Part shown: positions 17,134-26,021 of the stretch, piece by piece
Position numbering within the stretch: the first letter of the stretch is position 1
How the letters are laid out: every line of letters starts with the position of its first letter
Assembly: GCF_002631205.1 (NCBI RefSeq)
Contig: NZ_PDLO01000004.1
Coordinates: 310,001 to 374,000 of the forward strand
Length of the DNA stretch: 64,000 nucleotides
Reading direction: 5' to 3'
Source of the DNA: Neolewinella marina
GTDB taxonomy: Bacteria; Bacteroidota; Bacteroidia; Chitinophagales; Saprospiraceae
The notes under the pieces: generated by a model
The model's input: the letters and a program-made list of their open reading frames with translations, nothing else
Told to the model about the DNA's origin: nothing
Database searches by the model: none
Position numbers and translations under genes: made by a program

Positions 17134-18573
17134 TTACAGGCCGGCGGTGCAGAGGTCGCGCATCAGGTCGTAGATCAGGCGGTTCACCACGCTGGTGCGC
17201 AGGTCGTGGTTGTTCACGGCTACGCTGTAGGCCAGGCGGCGACCGTCCGGGCGGTCCACGTAACCGGCGTAGGTACGCACGGCGTTCACCGTGCCGCTCT
17301 TGCCCCTCACCCGCCCTTCGGCTACCGTACCGCGCAGTACGTTGCGCATGCTGCCGCTGCGGCCGGCCAGGGGGATGCTCTCCACCCAGCGCTCCTGCCC
17401 GGCCTGGTCGACCAGGAAGGCGGTCATGAAGGCCGGGGAAAAGAAGTTGCGGGGGTCCAGTCCGCTGCCGTCGCGCAGGTTCACCCCCCGGGTATCGAGG
17501 CCGCGGCTTTCCAGCCAGTCCATGACCACCTCGGTGGAGGCCAGCTCCTCGCGGGGCCGTCCGTTGGCCTTGTTCATTTCCCGCAGCAGGCCCTCGGCGT
17601 AGAGGTTGACGCTGTTCATGTTCGTGCGGTCGACGATCTCACTGAGGTAAGGCGAAAGTTGCTCGTCCAGCATCTCCCCCACGGTGTAGCCGCCGACGGT
17701 CAGGTGGGTAGCCGGAGGGCCGGTCACCACGATGCCCACCGCTTCCAGGCGGTCGTTGAGCATCTGGGCTGCCAGCAGGGCGGGGTCGGGCAGGGAACCG
17801 CGGATCCGGAAGCTGCCCGTACCCGCCGGAATGCTGCCCCGGATGAAGTGGTGGTAGTTGAAGGGGGCCCCGAAAATGTAGGCCTGGTCGCCGCTGCCCC
17901 GGGGGCCGCTGGTAAGCTCATTCGTGAATTTCAGGCCGGGGACGGCGGGTTCCACGCGCAGCACTGGCGGCGTACTGCCCTCGTCGGGGCGCTGGGTGAA
18001 GGTGAGCTCGTAGCTGTTCTCGTTCAGGTTCAGGCCGTAGGCTCCCGCGCCGTAGTAGTTGCCCAGGTCGGCCCAGGGCCAGCCCCTACCGGTGCCGTCG
18101 GAACCGTAGCGGCTGCCGTCGCCGATGACCGCCCCCGTGATGCGGCGGATGCCGCGCTCCCGTATGGCCCGGGCCCAGCTTTCTACCACCTCTTCCAGTT
18201 CAGCGGCCCCGTCCATCCGGCTGCTGCCCAGGGTGGGGTCGCCGCCCCCGACGATGTAGAGGTTGCCGCGCAGTATCCCGTCCTCAATGGGCCCCGAGGC
18301 GATGAGGCGGGTCTCGAAGCGGTAGTCGCTCCCCAGGATGTCCATGGCGGCCGCCGTGGTGATCAGCTTCTGGGTGGAGGCCGGGATGCAGGCCACGCGG
18401 GCATTGTGGGAGGCGAGTTGCCGCCCGTCGTCAACAAGGCGGACGTCCACGGCCACCAGGGCGTTCTCCAGCACCTGCGTTCCCGCAAAACGATCCACAA
18501 CCTGCTGCACGGATGACTGTCCGGACAGGGCGACGGAAAACAGCAGGCAACACAGGAAAAGGCGCAGGACCAT
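17134..18573 (-). CDS. dacB: D-alanyl-D-alanine carboxypeptidase/endopeptidase (PBP4, S13)
   Basis: A 479-aa periplasmic peptidoglycan hydrolase with signal peptide MVLRLFLCCLLFSVALSGQ. The three penicillin-binding motifs are SxxK in IPASTQKLIT, SxN in NMNSVNLYAE and KTG-type in VRGKSGTVNAV. The inserted domains between SxxK and SxN (GGGDPTLGSSR, YGSDGTGRGWPW) are typical of family S13. It trims or cleaves peptide cross-links during wall remodelling. I chose the ATG at 18573 because the signal peptide starts there; an upstream in-frame start adds a non-hydrophobic leader. Confidence 0.92.
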   Translation of the reverse strand: MVLRLFLCCLLFSVALSGQSSVQQVVDRFAGTQVLENALVAVDVRLVDDGRQLASHNARVACIPASTQKLITTAAAMDILGSDYRFETRLIASGPIEDGILRGNLYIVGGGDPTLGSSRMDGAAELEEVVESWARAIRERGIRRITGAVIGDGSRYGSDGTGRGWPWADLGNYYGAGAYGLNLNENSYELTFTQRPDEGSTPPVLRVEPAVPGLKFTNELTSGPRGSGDQAYIFGAPFNYHHFIRGSIPAGTGSFRIRGSLPDPALLAAQMLNDRLEAVGIVVTGPPATHLTVGGYTVGEMLDEQLSPYLSEIVDRTNMNSVNLYAEGLLREMNKANGRPREELASTEVVMDWLESRGLDTRGVNLRDGSGLDPRNFFSPAFMTAFLVDQAGQERWVESIPLAGRSGSMRNVLRGTVAEGRVRGKSGTVNAVRTYAGYVDRPDGRRLAYSVAVNNHDLRTSVVNRLIYDLMRDLCTAGL

Positions 18574-18614
18574 AGCGGGGTTTTTGGGGTGGCGGGTACG
18601 CGGGTGCAGGGTAA

Positions 18615-21600
18615 TCAACGCAAGAGCAGGATCCGGTGGGTGAGGTGGCCGAAGCGCCCACTGACGCGGAGGTAGTAGGCCCCAGCGGGCAACGCACCCA
18701 GGTCTAAGCGTTGCCGGGGGGCGCGGAGTTCACTCCACTCGGCCATTCGGTGGCCGGTGGCGCTGAAGAGGCTGGCGCTGACCGTCTCCCCGGCCCAGCG
18801 CCCCTCCAGTTCGAGGGTCAGCTGGCCGCTGGTGGGATTGGGGAAGAGGTGGATGCGGCGGCCACCGTCAACAGTAAGGGTGCTGCTCGTGGTATCGAGT
18901 GCAATGTCGCGGGCGGGCCCGGGGAAGCTGCCACAGGCGTTGACGGACACCACCCGCCAGAAAAAGCTGGCCGGCAGGGCGTCCCGGGCCACGGTAAGCT
19001 GGCGGCCGGCGGTGGTGGCCACGTAAACGGTATCCGCAAAATTGGCCGTGGTCGATACCTGCAGGGTGTAGGCGCGGGCCGTTTCCAGGGGGCGCCAGCG
19101 GAAGGTCACGGTCTCCGGCTCCACCCGGGCCGCGAGGGGCGTTACCGGTTCCGGCACGGGCAGTACCTCCAGGGAGTGTACCGCCCGCCGCTCGCTGCCG
19201 TCGGCGGCGATCACCACGAAGGTGAGGTCCGCGGTACCGGGGCCCACCAGCGTCCAGGCGCTGAACAGAACTTCAATCGTCCGGGTAGCGGCATCGTAGC
19301 GGAAGGTGTAGTTGTCCAGCTCCAGTCCGTCGGCCTCCACCCGCAGGGAGGGCTTTGCCGTGTAGCCGTCGCCGACCCGCAGCCGGGCCGTACCCCCGAA
19401 GTTGGCGCAGGACAGGATCGGGGGCGTCAGCAGGGAAACGCTGAGGTCGCGGTCGTCCCGCCGGTCTTCGCATACCCGCAGGCGGAAGTCGGTGATGGCT
19501 CCCCCGTCCTCGGCGGCCTCGTCGGTAACCACGAGTTGCCAGGTACCGCGGGCCGACTCCTCCGCGAAGGCCGCAAAGTCACCTACCGGGCGAACGCGCA
19601 GGTAATCCCCGACACTGCCGTCCTCGCAGTGCTCACTGAACTCCGCGGCCGTGGTTGCCGCCCCGGCGGCGAAGACCACGTACAGGTCGGTGGCCGGGCA
19701 GGCTCCACCGAGCAGGGGATCCAGCAGGGGGACGCTGGTACCCGCGGGGCTCACCAGCCGCAGCGACAGGTCGCCCACGAAACTGTGTTCCACCCCGACG
19801 ATCACTTCCAGGAAGGAGAGGTCCAGGTCTTCGCTCACCTCGAGGGTGGCCTTCACCTCCCCGGGCTGGGCCGCCGGAATGGGCACGGGCAGGGAGCCGG
19901 CCGTACGGAGCAGGCAGCTGCGGTCCGCCGTGGTGAAGTTACGCGGTGCGGACCAGGCGCCCGGGCCACAATCGTTCCCGCCGCGCACCCGCCAGTAGTA
20001 ACGGGTGCCGCCGGCGAGGGGGAAGTCGGGGACGAAGGAGGTGGTAGCCAGCCCGCGCAGGTCGGCTACGAGTCCCGTAAAGTCAGCGTCCTGGGAGATC
20101 TGCAGGTCGTAGGTCACCGCCCCCGCCGCGGTCCGCCAGCCGAGTTCGAGGAAGGGGTCCACCCCGCTGCTCTGCTGTTCGGGCCGTAGGAGGGTTACCG
20201 CCGGCGGGGCGTCCGCCACCAGGGTAAGGGTGAGGGTGAGGGTGTCCGAAAAACCGCGCCCCCCTACGGCCACTACGGTGATCGGGTAGCTTCCGGCCGC
20301 GGCGTCGGTGGGGTCGGCCCGCAGGGTGACGGTATTCCCTCCGGCGGAGGTGGCGGGCAGGGTGAGCTGCAGGTCCGGGTGGGCGGCGGCGGTGAGTTGG
20401 GTGCCCACGGGAAAGGCTTCGCCCAGGGTGAGGGTGAACTCGCTGATGCTCCCGGTGCAGCTGCGGAGGCAGGCCGGACTGGCCACCAGGGCAGTGGCGA
20501 GGGCGGCTTCGTCGAGCCCCTCCAGGGTTAGGGTGCCGGTACCGCAGGGGTCGAGCCAGGGGGCCAGGCTCGTCGCCGCGGTGCCGCCACCCAAGAAGCT
20601 GCGGGCGAAGGAGCCGAAGATGTCCTCGGCCTGGTTCCCGCAGGCGGCGGAACCGCCGAAGAGCTGTCCGCGGATCCGCCCGGCGGCGTCAAAGAGGGGC
20701 GCGCCCGAGGAGCCCGTTTCGGTTGAGCCCACGTCCCAGTAGGCGACGCGGAGAAAATCACCGTCCGCCTTGGCCTCTCCCAGGATGTTGGACCGGGTGA
20801 CGGGCTGGTCGGAGATGGAAATGCGCTTCTCGTCCAGGTTTGGGTGGTGGACGGTAGCGACCCGTCCGGTGGGGGGAGACAGCGCGGCCGACCAGCCCGC
20901 GAAGAAAGCCCGGGCGCGGGGGTTGACGGGCTCGTCAAGCTCGATCAGTGTCATGTCAGTGGCTGAGTAGCTGGCCAGCAGCCGAGCTCCGGTATTGAAC
21001 ACCTCGAGGTGTCCGTCGCCGGCCGAACCGCTGTCGTTCGATCCCGGCGGGCGGCACTGGTCGTTTTCGAAGTTCCAGTAGGTGACCAGGGTGGGCGCGG
21101 TGGCGGCATTCACTCCGCAGTGGTTGGCGGTAAGGAAGAGGGGGCGGCCGTCCTGGTTGGTGTTGTTGACCAGAAAGCCGGTGCAGCGCTCCCGCCCTTC
21201 CAGGGTGTAGGCGGCCACGCTGCGGATCGCGTCGCGGAAGGCTTCCACCTGGGGGTAACCATCGGCCGCACCGCAGGCTACGTCGAGGTGGCAGTCGTCG
21301 CTGAGCAGGTCCATCACCCCTTCAAAATCGTGGTTGACCGAGGAAATGACCAGGTCCAGTTGTCGCTTGCCCTCCGGCGGCAGGAGTACCTCTACTTGCA
21401 GCTCGTCGCCGCGCAGCAGGGGCGACCAGAACTGGGCGTGTTCCGCGTTGTCGGCGGCGGTGAAGGGGCCGAAGCGGTTGGCCCGCGTGGTCAGGTAGAG
21501 GCGGGCGCCGGGGGGCAGGGCGAAGCGGGTGAAGCCGAGGTTCAGCGATTTGGCGCCGGGACTGCGGACGCTCCACCGCCACGCCAGGCTGTCCGGGCCG

Positions 21601-21842
21601 GCGCTCGACCACTGTCCGTCGCGGGCGGGCCGCACGTCCACCGGCAGGGTGACGGCGAAGGTCTCGGGGCGGTCCGGGCGGCGCAGCGCCAGCTCGGAGG
21701 CCAGCAGGCGATCGTTGTCCTGGGCGGGCAGTTCGAGCACCGGCGCCTGCGCTACGGCGGGCCCGGGTAACCTGCCCTGGGCAAACAGGCAGGTGAGGAA
21801 AAACGGGAGGGCCAGCAATGCGGTGAGGGCGCTGCGCAACAT
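18615..21842 (-). CDS. Secreted T9SS serine protease (lysyl-endopeptidase-like)
   Basis: A 1075-aa secreted protein. After a signal peptide (LALPFFLTCLFAQ) and a propeptide-like region, a trypsin-fold domain of the lysyl endopeptidase type spans about 190-420, with His241 (TANHCG), Asp296 (SATDMTL) and Ser379 (ETGSSGAPL). An Ig-like region follows, then a fibronectin III-like domain (about 570-635), a proprotein-convertase P domain (about 650-790, ending FRLRVCED), a second FN3-like domain (about 900-985) and a T9SS type A sorting domain (LFPNPTSGQLTLELEG to the end). It should be exported across the outer membrane and be surface-bound or released. Role: extracellular protein degradation. Confidence 0.87.
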   Translation of the reverse strand: MLRSALTALLALPFFLTCLFAQGRLPGPAVAQAPVLELPAQDNDRLLASELALRRPDRPETFAVTLPVDVRPARDGQWSSAGPDSLAWRWSVRSPGAKSLNLGFTRFALPPGARLYLTTRANRFGPFTAADNAEHAQFWSPLLRGDELQVEVLLPPEGKRQLDLVISSVNHDFEGVMDLLSDDCHLDVACGAADGYPQVEAFRDAIRSVAAYTLEGRERCTGFLVNNTNQDGRPLFLTANHCGVNAATAPTLVTYWNFENDQCRPPGSNDSGSAGDGHLEVFNTGARLLASYSATDMTLIELDEPVNPRARAFFAGWSAALSPPTGRVATVHHPNLDEKRISISDQPVTRSNILGEAKADGDFLRVAYWDVGSTETGSSGAPLFDAAGRIRGQLFGGSAACGNQAEDIFGSFARSFLGGGTAATSLAPWLDPCGTGTLTLEGLDEAALATALVASPACLRSCTGSISEFTLTLGEAFPVGTQLTAAAHPDLQLTLPATSAGGNTVTLRADPTDAAAGSYPITVVAVGGRGFSDTLTLTLTLVADAPPAVTLLRPEQQSSGVDPFLELGWRTAAGAVTYDLQISQDADFTGLVADLRGLATTSFVPDFPLAGGTRYYWRVRGGNDCGPGAWSAPRNFTTADRSCLLRTAGSLPVPIPAAQPGEVKATLEVSEDLDLSFLEVIVGVEHSFVGDLSLRLVSPAGTSVPLLDPLLGGACPATDLYVVFAAGAATTAAEFSEHCEDGSVGDYLRVRPVGDFAAFAEESARGTWQLVVTDEAAEDGGAITDFRLRVCEDRRDDRDLSVSLLTPPILSCANFGGTARLRVGDGYTAKPSLRVEADGLELDNYTFRYDAATRTIEVLFSAWTLVGPGTADLTFVVIAADGSERRAVHSLEVLPVPEPVTPLAARVEPETVTFRWRPLETARAYTLQVSTTANFADTVYVATTAGRQLTVARDALPASFFWRVVSVNACGSFPGPARDIALDTTSSTLTVDGGRRIHLFPNPTSGQLTLELEGRWAGETVSASLFSATGHRMAEWSELRAPRQRLDLGALPAGAYYLRVSGRFGHLTHRILLLR

Positions 21843-21904
21843 GGGAGGGGGTTGTTTAGCCAAGGTAAGGTGGAAAATCGGTGACAATAAATTGAAGCCG
21901 TGCT

Positions 21905-21935
21905 TTGTAGGTTAAGCGGCAAAGCCTTACCTTTG
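21905..21935 (+). promoter_or_regulatory. rpmH promoter
   Basis: TTG at 21905-21907, a 20-base spacer, and TACCTTTG at 21928-21935. This gives rpmH a normal leader of about 50 nt, unlike the many genes here whose ATG follows the -7 box directly. The divergent protease gene has TACCTTGG on the other strand 13 bases from its ATG. Confidence 0.75.
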
Positions 21936-21991
21936 CCCGACTTTTGCAGAACCTCCGGCCCGGTAACGAGTGCCTTAAAAAATAATACAGC

Positions 21992-22147
21992 ATGAAAAGG
22001 ACTTTCCAACCCTCCAAGCGTAAGCGTGTCAACAAGCACGGATTCCGCTCGCGCATGTCTACCAAGAACGGCCGCAAGGTTTTGGCCCGCCGTCGCGCCA
22101 AAGGTCGCTACAAGCTGACCGTCAGCGACGACACCTACAAGAAGTAA
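21992..22147 (+). CDS. rpmH: 50S ribosomal protein L34
   Basis: A 51-aa, extremely basic protein. The sequence [18 protein letters not shown] followed by RSRM and a [15 protein letters not shown] core is the universal L34 signature. The C-terminus ([12 protein letters not shown]) is slightly longer than the 44-46 residues usual in many bacteria, as common in Bacteroidota. It is monocistronic here: own promoter upstream, terminator downstream. dnaA/rnpA, which adjoin rpmH in many bacteria, are not present. Confidence 0.95.
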   Translation: MKRTFQPSKRKRVNKHGFRSRMSTKNGRKVLARRRAKGRYKLTVSDDTYKK

Positions 22148-22189
22148 CTCATACCACCGGAGTAACTCCCGGAAGGTTGCAAAATTATC

Positions 22190-22223
22190 AGCCCTGACTG
22201 CTCACCGCGGTCAGGGCTTTTTG
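22190..22223 (+). terminator. Intrinsic terminator after rpmH
   Basis: AGCCCTGAC and GTCAGGGCT form a perfect 9-bp stem around TGCTCACCGC, followed by a T run. Confidence 0.8.
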
Positions 22224-22265
22224 TCGATCCCGCCGGGGTGGCGGCCGCCTTGCTATCTTTCCCCC

Positions 22266-22718
22266 ATGCGCGTACTTATCCAACGGGTCAGTGAGGCCTC
22301 GGTTACCATTGCGGACTCCGTTTCCGGACAGATCGGCCCCGGCCTGCTCATTCTGCTGGGCGTCGAGGACGCCGATACCGACGAGGACATCGACTGGCTC
22401 TGTGGCAAGATCAGCCGGCTGCGCATCTTCTCGGACGCGGAGGGCAAGATGAACCTGAGCGTGACGGACATCGACGGGGGGCTGCTGGTCGTGTCCCAGT
22501 TTACCCTCTTCGCCAGCACCAAGAAGGGCAACCGGCCGGGCTTCACCCGCAGCGCCGGCCCGGCGGTGGCCATCCCCCTTTACGAGCGCTTCGTGGCCCG
22601 GTTGTCGGCCGAGGCCGGCCGGCCGGTCGCTACCGGGGAGTTCGGCGCCGACATGCAGGTGGCCCTGGTGAACGACGGGCCGGTGACCATCTGGATGGAT
22701 TCCCGGGACCGGGAATAG
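22266..22718 (+). CDS. dtd: D-aminoacyl-tRNA deacylase
   Basis: A 150-aa enzyme that hydrolyses D-aminoacyl-tRNA and removes glycine mischarged to tRNA-Ala. The N-terminus [15 protein letters not shown], the [17 protein letters not shown] motif containing the catalytic-site SQF, and the Gly-cisPro element GPVTIWMDS near the C-terminus identify it. The ATG lies four bases after TATCTTTC (22254-22261), again a leaderless-type start; an in-frame start further upstream would extend into the promoter region. Confidence 0.95.
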   Translation: MRVLIQRVSEASVTIADSVSGQIGPGLLILLGVEDADTDEDIDWLCGKISRLRIFSDAEGKMNLSVTDIDGGLLVVSQFTLFASTKKGNRPGFTRSAGPAVAIPLYERFVARLSAEAGRPVATGEFGADMQVALVNDGPVTIWMDSRDRE

Positions 22719-22766
22719 GCTGGTCCATGATTTTTTTGTTGGACGACTTAGTGGTCCATGCTGAAA

Positions 22767-22827
22767 TGGTCGGACGACTTAAGTGGTCCGACGACTAACC
22801 GGTCGGACCACTTAAGTCGTCCGACCA
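22767..22827. repeat. Perfect 26-bp inverted repeat between dtd and truA
   Basis: Arms 22767-22792 and 22802-22827 are exact reverse complements around a 9-base loop (GACTAACCG). Each arm is itself nearly palindromic (GGACGACTTAAGTGGTCC). A degenerate half copy (GGACGACTTAGTGGTCC) lies just upstream at 22741-22757. The right arm ends two bases before the truA stop, so the hairpin may terminate both convergent genes, but it lacks a T run. Confidence 0.85.
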
Positions 22828-22828
22828 C

Positions 22829-23599
22829 TCACCCAGGGGCCAGCCCCTCCACCCGGCTCAGGAACAGGCCCTGCGGCGGCGCCTGCCCCACCGAAATCCG
22901 CTCGCCCGAAGCGAGGGCGTCCGCCAGTTCGTCGGGGGAAAGCTCGCCCTGCCCCACCCGCAGCAGCTGGTAGACCAGAATGCGGATCATCCCGCGCAGG
23001 AAGCGATCGGCCACGAAGCGAAAGCGGTACCGCCCCTCCCCTTCCCGGTGGAAACTCGCCTCCCGCAGCTCGCAGGTCGTGGTGTTGTGGCGGTCGGGGG
23101 TGAGACAGAAGGCCCGGAAGTCGTGGGGGCCGGTGAGCATCCGCAAGGCCATTTCCATCGCCCAGGTATCGAACTCCCCCAGCTCCAGGTAGCTACTGAC
23201 GGGGGCGAGAAAGGGATCGGCCCGCGTGTGGAAGTAATAGTCGTAGGTGCGCCCCGTAGCGTCGTAGCGGACGTGGGCGCCGGGCGCCACGGGCCATACC
23301 CGGTAGAGGACGATATCGTCGGGAAGCAGCTTGTTCATGATGAACAGCCAGTTGTCGCGCAGCGGAGCCTCCACGTCGAAGTGGAGGTAGTAGTCGGAAG
23401 CGTGGACGCCCGCGTCGGTACGGCCACAGCCCACCACCTTCGGCGGATCCCCCGCCGCGGGGCCCTTGCCGGATTGCCCCTGCACCCGCGCCAGCGCCGC
23501 CTCGATGGTCCCCTGCACGGTGACCGTATCGCCCGACTGCCGCTGCCAGCCCCGGTAATGGGTGCCGCGGTAGGCGAGTTGGACGAAGTAGCGGTGCAT
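22829..23599 (-). CDS. truA: tRNA pseudouridine(38-40) synthase
   Basis: A 256-aa enzyme that converts U38-U40 of the tRNA anticodon arm to pseudouridine. It starts MHRYFVQLAYRGTHYRGWQ, which matches the TruA N-terminus, and the catalytic Asp is in CGRTDAGVHA. The downstream RFVADRFLRGMIRILVYQLL element is also conserved. An in-frame ATG 42 bases upstream is rejected because it precedes the conserved start. A TACCTTCT box lies 19 bases before the ATG. Confidence 0.95.
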   Translation of the reverse strand: MHRYFVQLAYRGTHYRGWQRQSGDTVTVQGTIEAALARVQGQSGKGPAAGDPPKVVGCGRTDAGVHASDYYLHFDVEAPLRDNWLFIMNKLLPDDIVLYRVWPVAPGAHVRYDATGRTYDYYFHTRADPFLAPVSSYLELGEFDTWAMEMALRMLTGPHDFRAFCLTPDRHNTTTCELREASFHREGEGRYRFRFVADRFLRGMIRILVYQLLRVGQGELSPDELADALASGERISVGQAPPQGLFLSRVEGLAPG

Positions 23600-24051
23600 A
23601 CAGTTGGGGATTAGCGGCAGAAGGTAACCGATTCCCGCCACAAGGAGGAAAACCCTCCGCCCCTACCGGCCCAGCCGTATAAGACATGCACCAGAGATTG
23701 GTATATAATTTTATTTGAAACCGATTTAATACGTATTTATATTGTATTACACAAATAATTATGTCATTGATTTGGACTTTCGCAGCCAAGGGCTTCCGCC
23801 TCCTCACGACCTCAAAAAACGGACACAAACCCAATTAAATGGGTGATAAAGCTGGCAACCGCAACTCACTCATCCTGCCCGGGGAATTCCTCCACCCTTC
23901 CGCACGGGGCCGTAACAGCTTGACAATCACCCACCTGTTACGTATATTCATCATGACCTTATAATCCCCCGGCACCACTCCCTGATCACTTTCCGCTGCT
24001 ATCATTGCGGATGAATCCGTGGTTCCGGTTCACCACACACCAACTCAGACC
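23600..24051. other. Long AT-rich intergenic region upstream of the lectin/toxin gene
   Basis: No supported gene. Bases 23690-23780 are strikingly AT-rich (runs such as TATATAATTTTATTTG) in an otherwise GC-rich genome. A short inverted repeat (ACCCA/TGGGT) lies at 23829-23844. The far end holds a probable promoter for the 24052 gene. The base composition suggests a regulatory region or the edge of acquired DNA. Confidence 0.55.
23920..23950 (+). promoter_or_regulatory. Probable promoter of the VPS62/lectin gene
   Basis: TTG at 23920-23922 (within TTGACA), a 20-base spacer and TATATTCA at 23943-23950. The spacer equals that of the tRNA and rpmH promoters, though the -7 box deviates at its last two bases. 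It predicts a leader of roughly 100 nt. Confidence 0.45.
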
Positions 24052-25842
24052 ATGAGGCACTCGTACCTACTCGTGGTGGCAATGCTATTGCCACTGTTCA
24101 CCTACGCCCAAAGCGGAAATTCCACCGACGGCGTCTCCTCGGAATTCTTCGATGTCATCTTTACCGAAACCGCTTACAGCACCTGGGACGACCGGGGCAG
24201 CGGGGCGGACCGCGACGTCACCTTCTGGCAACCCGTCGCAAAGCCCGGCTACTTCGTCTTTGGTGATATGGTGACCGACAAATACATGTCGCGGATATAT
24301 ACCGCCAGTAACGGAGGCAGTTACGCCTCCCTGTCCGCGGACGACAAGAAACTGATGCCCTTCACCATTGCCTTGCGGCCCAAACCCGGGTATGAGAACC
24401 TGCTGAAGGTTCCCACCGGTTTCCAGGAAGTGTGGAACGATGCCGGCAGCGGGGCAAACCGCGACGGACGGGTATTCCGCATCCTCTGCCCGGGCACCTC
24501 CGTGGCCCTGGGTATGATCGCGACCAACGGCAGCAGTCCGGAACCCCGCAAAAACGATTGTCGCTGCATCGAGAAAACGGCCTTCAGCAAGACCAAAAAC
24601 AAGACCGTACAATTGATCATGCCTGCCGCCCCCCAGTCCATCGCCCCCACTGGGATACGCGCCTACTGGGACGATGCCGGCAGCGGCGCGGACCGGGACA
24701 TTGCGGTCTTCCAGATCGGCGTAAAGCAAGGCATCAAGGGCGGGCAGGATGAACTTGTGATCCCCCCCTCCACCTTCCTGGCCAGCAACAGCGGCAGCCG
24801 GTTCCCGGACGACAAGGCCTATGCCCTGGTGCTCCAGTTCCAGACCGACCTGACGCAGCCCGTCGAGCTGCCCACCTTCCCCGAGCTGACGGGCCCCCAG
24901 CCCATTAACTTCGGCAGCAATTTCGTCACCACCAACACCTATCAAGTGCCCTGCTTCAGCGTGGTGGACAACAGCTACAACTCACTGCTGGAGCAGTTCC
25001 GGGAATCGCCGGTGTACACGGTACACCGCACCACCCGCTACGAGCTGGTCGACCAGAGTACCACCGGTCAGAACACGGACGGCGTCCTGACCTTCGCCTA
25101 CACCGTGGGCATTACCAACGAGGAGAACCACGCCGCGTCGCTCGGCCTTACCCGGGGCTTTTCGGTCACGGCCGGAGTATCCGGCGGGGTACCCGGCGTC
25201 GGAGAGGCGAGTGTAGAGGTGACCAGCTCGATCGAAATTTCCGCGTCCTACTCCTGGGGCGGGTCGGTAGCCACTACGGAAGAAAAGACCTACGGGGCGG
25301 AACTGCCCCTGCGCCCCTATCAGACGTACGGAGCGATCTACCAGGCCATCGACGACTACGTCATCAAGCGGAAGGACGGCACGGAAGTAGGCGGCGCCAA
25401 TTTCCGTAACGGATCCAAGAACTACCACCTCGTGGCCTGGCCGAGCCAGGACCCCAATGCCGCGAAACCGGCGCCCGCCGCTCCCATTGCGGGCAGGGCC
25501 ACCCCGGCCATTCCCGGAGGGACCACCCTGGAGGTAGGCAAGCAGTATTTTTCTCCCAACCGGCAGTACTACATGATCCACCAGCCCGACGGAAACTTCG
25601 TCATCTACAACAGCAGCAACAACCACTTCGTCTGGGGCTCCTACAACAACCTGGGCGCACCACTCGACCCCGCTGGCCGCTACGTCATGCAATCTGATGG
25701 AAACCTCAGCTTCCTGAATCCCAACAATGAGCAGTTGTGGTCTACGCGGACGCGGGTGGCTGGATCCGGACTCCAGCTTTCCGACAACGGAAAATTGGAA
25801 ATCGTCTCCCCCGCCAACCAGGTCATCTGGCGCACCAACTGA
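24052..25842 (+). CDS. Secreted VPS62 / aerolysin-like / B-lectin protein
   Basis: A 596-aa secreted protein with signal peptide MRHSYLLVVAMLLPLFTYAQ. Residues about 25-255 carry three copies of a W(D/N)D-x-GSGA-x-RD motif (STWDDRGSGADRD, EVWNDAGSGANRD, AYWDDAGSGADRD), the hallmark of VPS62/DUF946 domains. Residues about 310-440 show long Ser/Thr-rich amphipathic strands (SVTAGVSGGVPGVGEASVEV, then SSIEISASYSWGGS), resembling the insertion hairpin of aerolysin/ETX-MTX2 pore-formers. After a Pro/Ala linker, residues about 490-596 form a bulb-type mannose lectin with QPDGNFVIY, QSDGNLSFL and LSDNGKLEI. It is probably a carbohydrate-targeted pore-forming toxin or adhesin. No T9SS tail is seen. 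A GTG at 24019 is an alternative but poor start. Confidence 0.75.
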   Translation: MRHSYLLVVAMLLPLFTYAQSGNSTDGVSSEFFDVIFTETAYSTWDDRGSGADRDVTFWQPVAKPGYFVFGDMVTDKYMSRIYTASNGGSYASLSADDKKLMPFTIALRPKPGYENLLKVPTGFQEVWNDAGSGANRDGRVFRILCPGTSVALGMIATNGSSPEPRKNDCRCIEKTAFSKTKNKTVQLIMPAAPQSIAPTGIRAYWDDAGSGADRDIAVFQIGVKQGIKGGQDELVIPPSTFLASNSGSRFPDDKAYALVLQFQTDLTQPVELPTFPELTGPQPINFGSNFVTTNTYQVPCFSVVDNSYNSLLEQFRESPVYTVHRTTRYELVDQSTTGQNTDGVLTFAYTVGITNEENHAASLGLTRGFSVTAGVSGGVPGVGEASVEVTSSIEISASYSWGGSVATTEEKTYGAELPLRPYQTYGAIYQAIDDYVIKRKDGTEVGGANFRNGSKNYHLVAWPSQDPNAAKPAPAAPIAGRATPAIPGGTTLEVGKQYFSPNRQYYMIHQPDGNFVIYNSSNNHFVWGSYNNLGAPLDPAGRYVMQSDGNLSFLNPNNEQLWSTRTRVAGSGLQLSDNGKLEIVSPANQVIWRTN

Positions 25843-25869
25843 TTCTGCAGCACCAGACTTCGGACCTTT

Positions 25870-25910
25870 GCCGGGGCCGCGGACGATCGTCCGCGGCCCC
25901 GGCTGGTTTT
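25870..25910 (+). terminator. 34-bp perfect palindrome, probable terminator
   Basis: Bases 25870-25903 read identically on both strands (GCCGGGGCCGCGGAC-GATC-GTCCGCGG...), giving a 15-bp GC stem with a 4-base loop, followed by TGGTTTT. It lies 28 bases after the lectin gene stop. The short, interrupted T run makes it a moderate terminator, but the perfect symmetry is notable. Confidence 0.6.
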
Positions 25911-26021
25911 GGGCATGTGGGCTCCGGGGCGGACATTTTCCCTAAAGACGGCCACCCGACCCCTCGCTGCCGCACTTTCCCGCCCCGCCGTAGTTTGCAC
26001 GACTACCCATCCCACTCCCCT

